This document shows, piece after piece, positions 61,630-64,000 of a stretch of DNA of 64,000 bases. Positions within the stretch are counted from its first letter, which is position 1, and each line of letters starts with the position of its first letter. This DNA is from Calcarisporiella thermophila CBS 279.70. Taxonomy: Eukaryota; Calcarisporiellomycota. The stretch covers positions 324,654-388,653 of the forward strand of contig NW_027192202.1 in NCBI RefSeq assembly GCF_041956535.1, given 5' to 3'. The notes under the pieces were generated by a model. It was not told the DNA's origin and did not search any database. It saw only the letters and a list, made by a program, of their open reading frames with translations. The position numbers and the translations under genes are program-made.

Positions 61630-62184
61630 TAAAGCGCCTCCCAAAAGTTTCTTGACATCTTATTATTTTTATATTCAACTAAATATTCCTTCATTTACGA
61701 TTCCAATACACAAATCATTTATACCACTGAAAAACTTATTTGCACCGCTTTTCCTCTGCAAACAATGGGGTACCCATTGCTAAGTCTCATTTCGTGAAAT
61801 ATTAATTTATCTCGGAAAATTTCAATTTTTGTCATATTTAAATTTCATGATTCAAACTTTTTATTCTCTTTCTTCACAGACCCATTCTGTTATTATAACA
61901 GATAGCCAAGATTTAGAATATATATAGTACACTCTGGCTATCATTCAGTATATTCTCCTCTAGCCTTGACTAAAATAAGCAAAAATGTCCCAAAAAATTT
62001 CAGTTTAAAACGCATTTACCCTTGAAAAGTTACAAACATGGCACTCGATGTGCATGGAATGAGAGCTGATGTTATAAGATTTTGCAAAATATATAATATT
62101 TAGTTTGTAGTTTTATCCTTATAGGAAGTATGATCCGTAATATTAAAAAAGAGGGGAGTCAAGAAACTTTTGAGAGGCATTTTA
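61630..62184. mobile_element. Putative MITE with terminal inverted repeats (Tc1/mariner-type)
   Basis: Two 27-base arms, 61630-61656 on the plus strand and 62158-62184 as its reverse complement, match at 24 of 27 positions; all three differences are transitions. They begin with TA and share GCCTC-C/T-CAAAAGTTTCTTGAC. A 500-base AT-rich interior contains no transposase-length frame. TA-starting inverted repeats with a CAAAAGT-like block are typical of Tc1/mariner-related elements, so this is probably a non-autonomous copy or decayed element. Confidence 0.6.
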
Positions 62185-63147
62185 TATATAATTCCAAATA
62201 TATATTCAATGTGTTTAAAAAAAAATGTTGATAATTCATTTGAAGAGAAAAGCAATGAAAAGAAGATAAAGCATAATCTGATGATGAAATCAGTTTTTTC
62301 CGCAATCCGAGGAAATAAGGGCAAACTTTAAACCTGAAATAAGGCCAATTATAGATCAAGTTCTACGATTATAGTTGCAATCAGGTGTGCAAGCCGTTGT
62401 GTATGATGTGGTAGATGTGCGTGACGTGTGCTTCAACACAATCCTCTCCTCCCACCGCTTCCCACTCCTCCTACACGATGAGACTTAACAGGTGAAAGAT
62501 TCTATTAGAATTTTTTTTATTTTCCAATATTTACAGTGCCCAAATCCATTATACACCACGGGCAATATGTTGGTTACCAAGAGAGCTAACTCTTATCCAC
62601 AAAACGTATGACTCGCTTTGGCTAGTGCCATCAACTAAGTGAAGCCTTACTTGTGTAGGTTGCCCATGGTTCCAATCCCAGATAGTTGATTACTCCAAGA
62701 GTACAGAAGTTCCGAGGGCATGTGCGCAGCGGTGAATATCTGATTTTGCCAAAAATTTCAATGTTAAGAACAACCTGATTATAATCTAAACTTTCAGTTG
62801 CAGTTATCTAATGGGATTTTCAAACTTGGTCCATTCGCAGCATCTCGCTCAATCTGATAGCAACAACTCGGAGATGCAAGTTGTCTAAATTGTATTTTCG
62901 CCAGGGAATTTAGAAAAGCTTGATTTCTATTTCGGAACACTGGTGATTGCTCATCGCTTGTTTAACTCCAAAAGGAAAATCATGCGAGTCGGACTTTGGG
63001 GAAATGTACAGCCGAAAATTGGAATAAATAATCCGTTTTTACAAGCGTTAGTTCGAGAGCCCCTTTCTACCTCTTCTCGTGGCCTCTACCCTTGTCGTCC
63101 CTGAGCACTTCACGCGCTTCCTTTGCAATCTGCTATCCCAATTTTCA
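62185..63147. other. AT-rich intergenic and FSP1-like promoter region
   Basis: AT-rich to about 63000, then GC-richer leader just before the ATG at 63148. No gene seen in the first 850 bases. Confidence 0.4.
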
Positions 63148-64000
63148 ATGCTCACCGCCGATATTACCGCATCTAGTACCCCTACTAGTTTATCAGATAG
63201 CGCTCAACCTCATATTGTGATTGTGGGTGCAAACTATGGAGGTTTAAGCGTAGCGAAAAACCTGTATGCCCGGTTCATTGCTCCCTCCCGGAAATCGGGC
63301 GATGATACCGAAGCCAAGCCTGAAGAACCGACTCAGTTGATTCCTCCCCGCGTCACTCTTATCGATAAACGGGATGGATTCCTTCACTTGATCGGTATGT
63401 GCCGGGCCGTTGTCGACGTTCCATTCGGCGACAGTATCTGGCTGCCGCATGCAGATTGTCCCTGGCTCCAGCACCCAATGTTCCAACGAGAGAAGGGAAA
63501 GGTCGTCTCGGTGCATCCTCACCATCTCGAACTAGAAGACGGTCGAAGCATAGATTTTGATTACTTGGTTATCGCTACAGGGTTGACGAGAGCACCGCCA
63601 ATTTGGCCTCAAGCAACTGATCATGACGAGTACAAGGCCGAAATTCGTCGGTATCTCGAAGAAATCAAACCTGCAGATCGAGCTGTAGTAGTAGGGGGCG
63701 GTGCGGTGGGGGTGGAGATCGCCGCCGAAATCAAGGAGGAATTTCCCGAAAAGCACGTAACCCTTGTTCACTCTCGAGAGCTACCTATTGTGGGTCCATT
63801 TATTAAAGAATTCCGCACCCGAGTTGTGGAGGAGTTGGAGGCAGCAGGTGTAGAAGTCATCCTTGGTGAGCGAGTCGTGTCTGAGAAAATTCAAGACGAA
63901 GCGAGCTCGGCTGACGGAACAGTTGAGAAAACAATCGACCCAAGCCCCAAGATCACCAACAAATCCGCAACTGCCACCGCAGTGGAGCTCACTACCTCTT
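63148..64000 (+). CDS. FAD-dependent NAD(P)H oxidoreductase, FSP1/AIFM2 (AMID)-like, 3' truncated by window end
   Basis: 5' part (about 284 residues, no intron so far) of a pyridine-nucleotide-disulphide oxidoreductase. A first dinucleotide-binding strand-turn-helix HIVIVGANYGGLSVAKNL (FAD) starts at residue 23, VTLIDKRDGFLHLIG follows at the end of the FAD strand, YLVIATG is the ATG motif, and AVVVGGGAVGVEIAAE is the NAD(P)H site. The closest families are AMID/AIFM2 (FSP1) and fungal Ndi-like external reductases of that group, which reduce quinones with NAD(P)H at lipid droplets or membranes. ATG 63148 is the start; the open frame continues past 64000, so domain order and C-terminus cannot be judged. 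Confidence 0.9.
   Translation, partial: MLTADITASSTPTSLSDSAQPHIVIVGANYGGLSVAKNLYARFIAPSRKSGDDTEAKPEEPTQLIPPRVTLIDKRDGFLHLIGMCRAVVDVPFGDSIWLPHADCPWLQHPMFQREKGKVVSVHPHHLELEDGRSIDFDYLVIATGLTRAPPIWPQATDHDEYKAEIRRYLEEIKPADRAVVVGGGAVGVEIAAEIKEEFPEKHVTLVHSRELPIVGPFIKEFRTRVVEELEAAGVEVILGERVVSEKIQDEASSADGTVEKTIDPSPKITNKSATATAVELTTS

Overview
The window is nuclear DNA from an intron-rich, probably early-diverging fungus. Evidence for a fungus: secreted GH46-type chitosanase, CFEM-like and Kre9/Knh-like GPI proteins, a Cla4-type PAK, Ent3 and Bos1. Evidence against a Dikarya yeast-like genome: 2 to 16 exons per gene, an AT-AC (U12-type) intron, a phosphorylase-kinase regulatory subunit, and Aven-like and NR2C2AP-like genes of the kind known from animals. 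Assignment to Mucoromycota sensu lato (for example Mortierellomycota) is an inference. Introns are short (about 50-140 bp), nearly all GT-AG, and exon phases were checked by hand for every model.

Left part (1-20.4 kb), mostly minus strand: an R-SNARE, glutamate-cysteine ligase (GSH1), a secreted LPMO-like protein, an uncharacterised alpha/beta hydrolase, an EF-hand mitochondrial carrier, the epsin-like adaptor Ent3, NR2C2AP-like (U12 intron) divergent with the Golgi SNARE Bos1, complex I subunit NDUFS4, and a proline-rich protein. Intergenic spacers here are long (0.5-3 kb) and rich in homopolymer and pyrimidine tracts.

Middle (23.3-46.4 kb), mostly plus strand: the ribosome-biogenesis helicase Dbp10/DDX54, a three-KH RNA-binding protein, chitosanase, a Kre9-like GPI protein, phosphorylase kinase alpha/beta-type subunit, mitochondrial uL14, an Aven-like gene divergent with EMC1.

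Right part (47-64 kb): Cla4-type PAK convergent with the PP6/Sit4 phosphatase, a CFEM-like GPI protein, a mitochondrial Tim44/mL45-like protein, an MIT-domain protein convergent with MCM6, a roughly 555-bp inverted-repeat element that looks like a Tc1/mariner-type MITE, and the 5' part of an FSP1/AIFM2-like oxidoreductase running off the end.

The genes do not form one pathway. Recurrent themes are secretory traffic (R-SNARE, Bos1, Ent3, EMC1), cell-wall or secreted proteins, mitochondria, and kinase/phosphatase signalling. The two most unusual observations are an ILEI/PANDER-like domain in the phosphorylase-kinase subunit, at the place where animal subunits carry their phosphorylated linker, and a clean AT-AC intron. 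No rRNA, tRNA, CRISPR array or bacterial-type operon was recognised.
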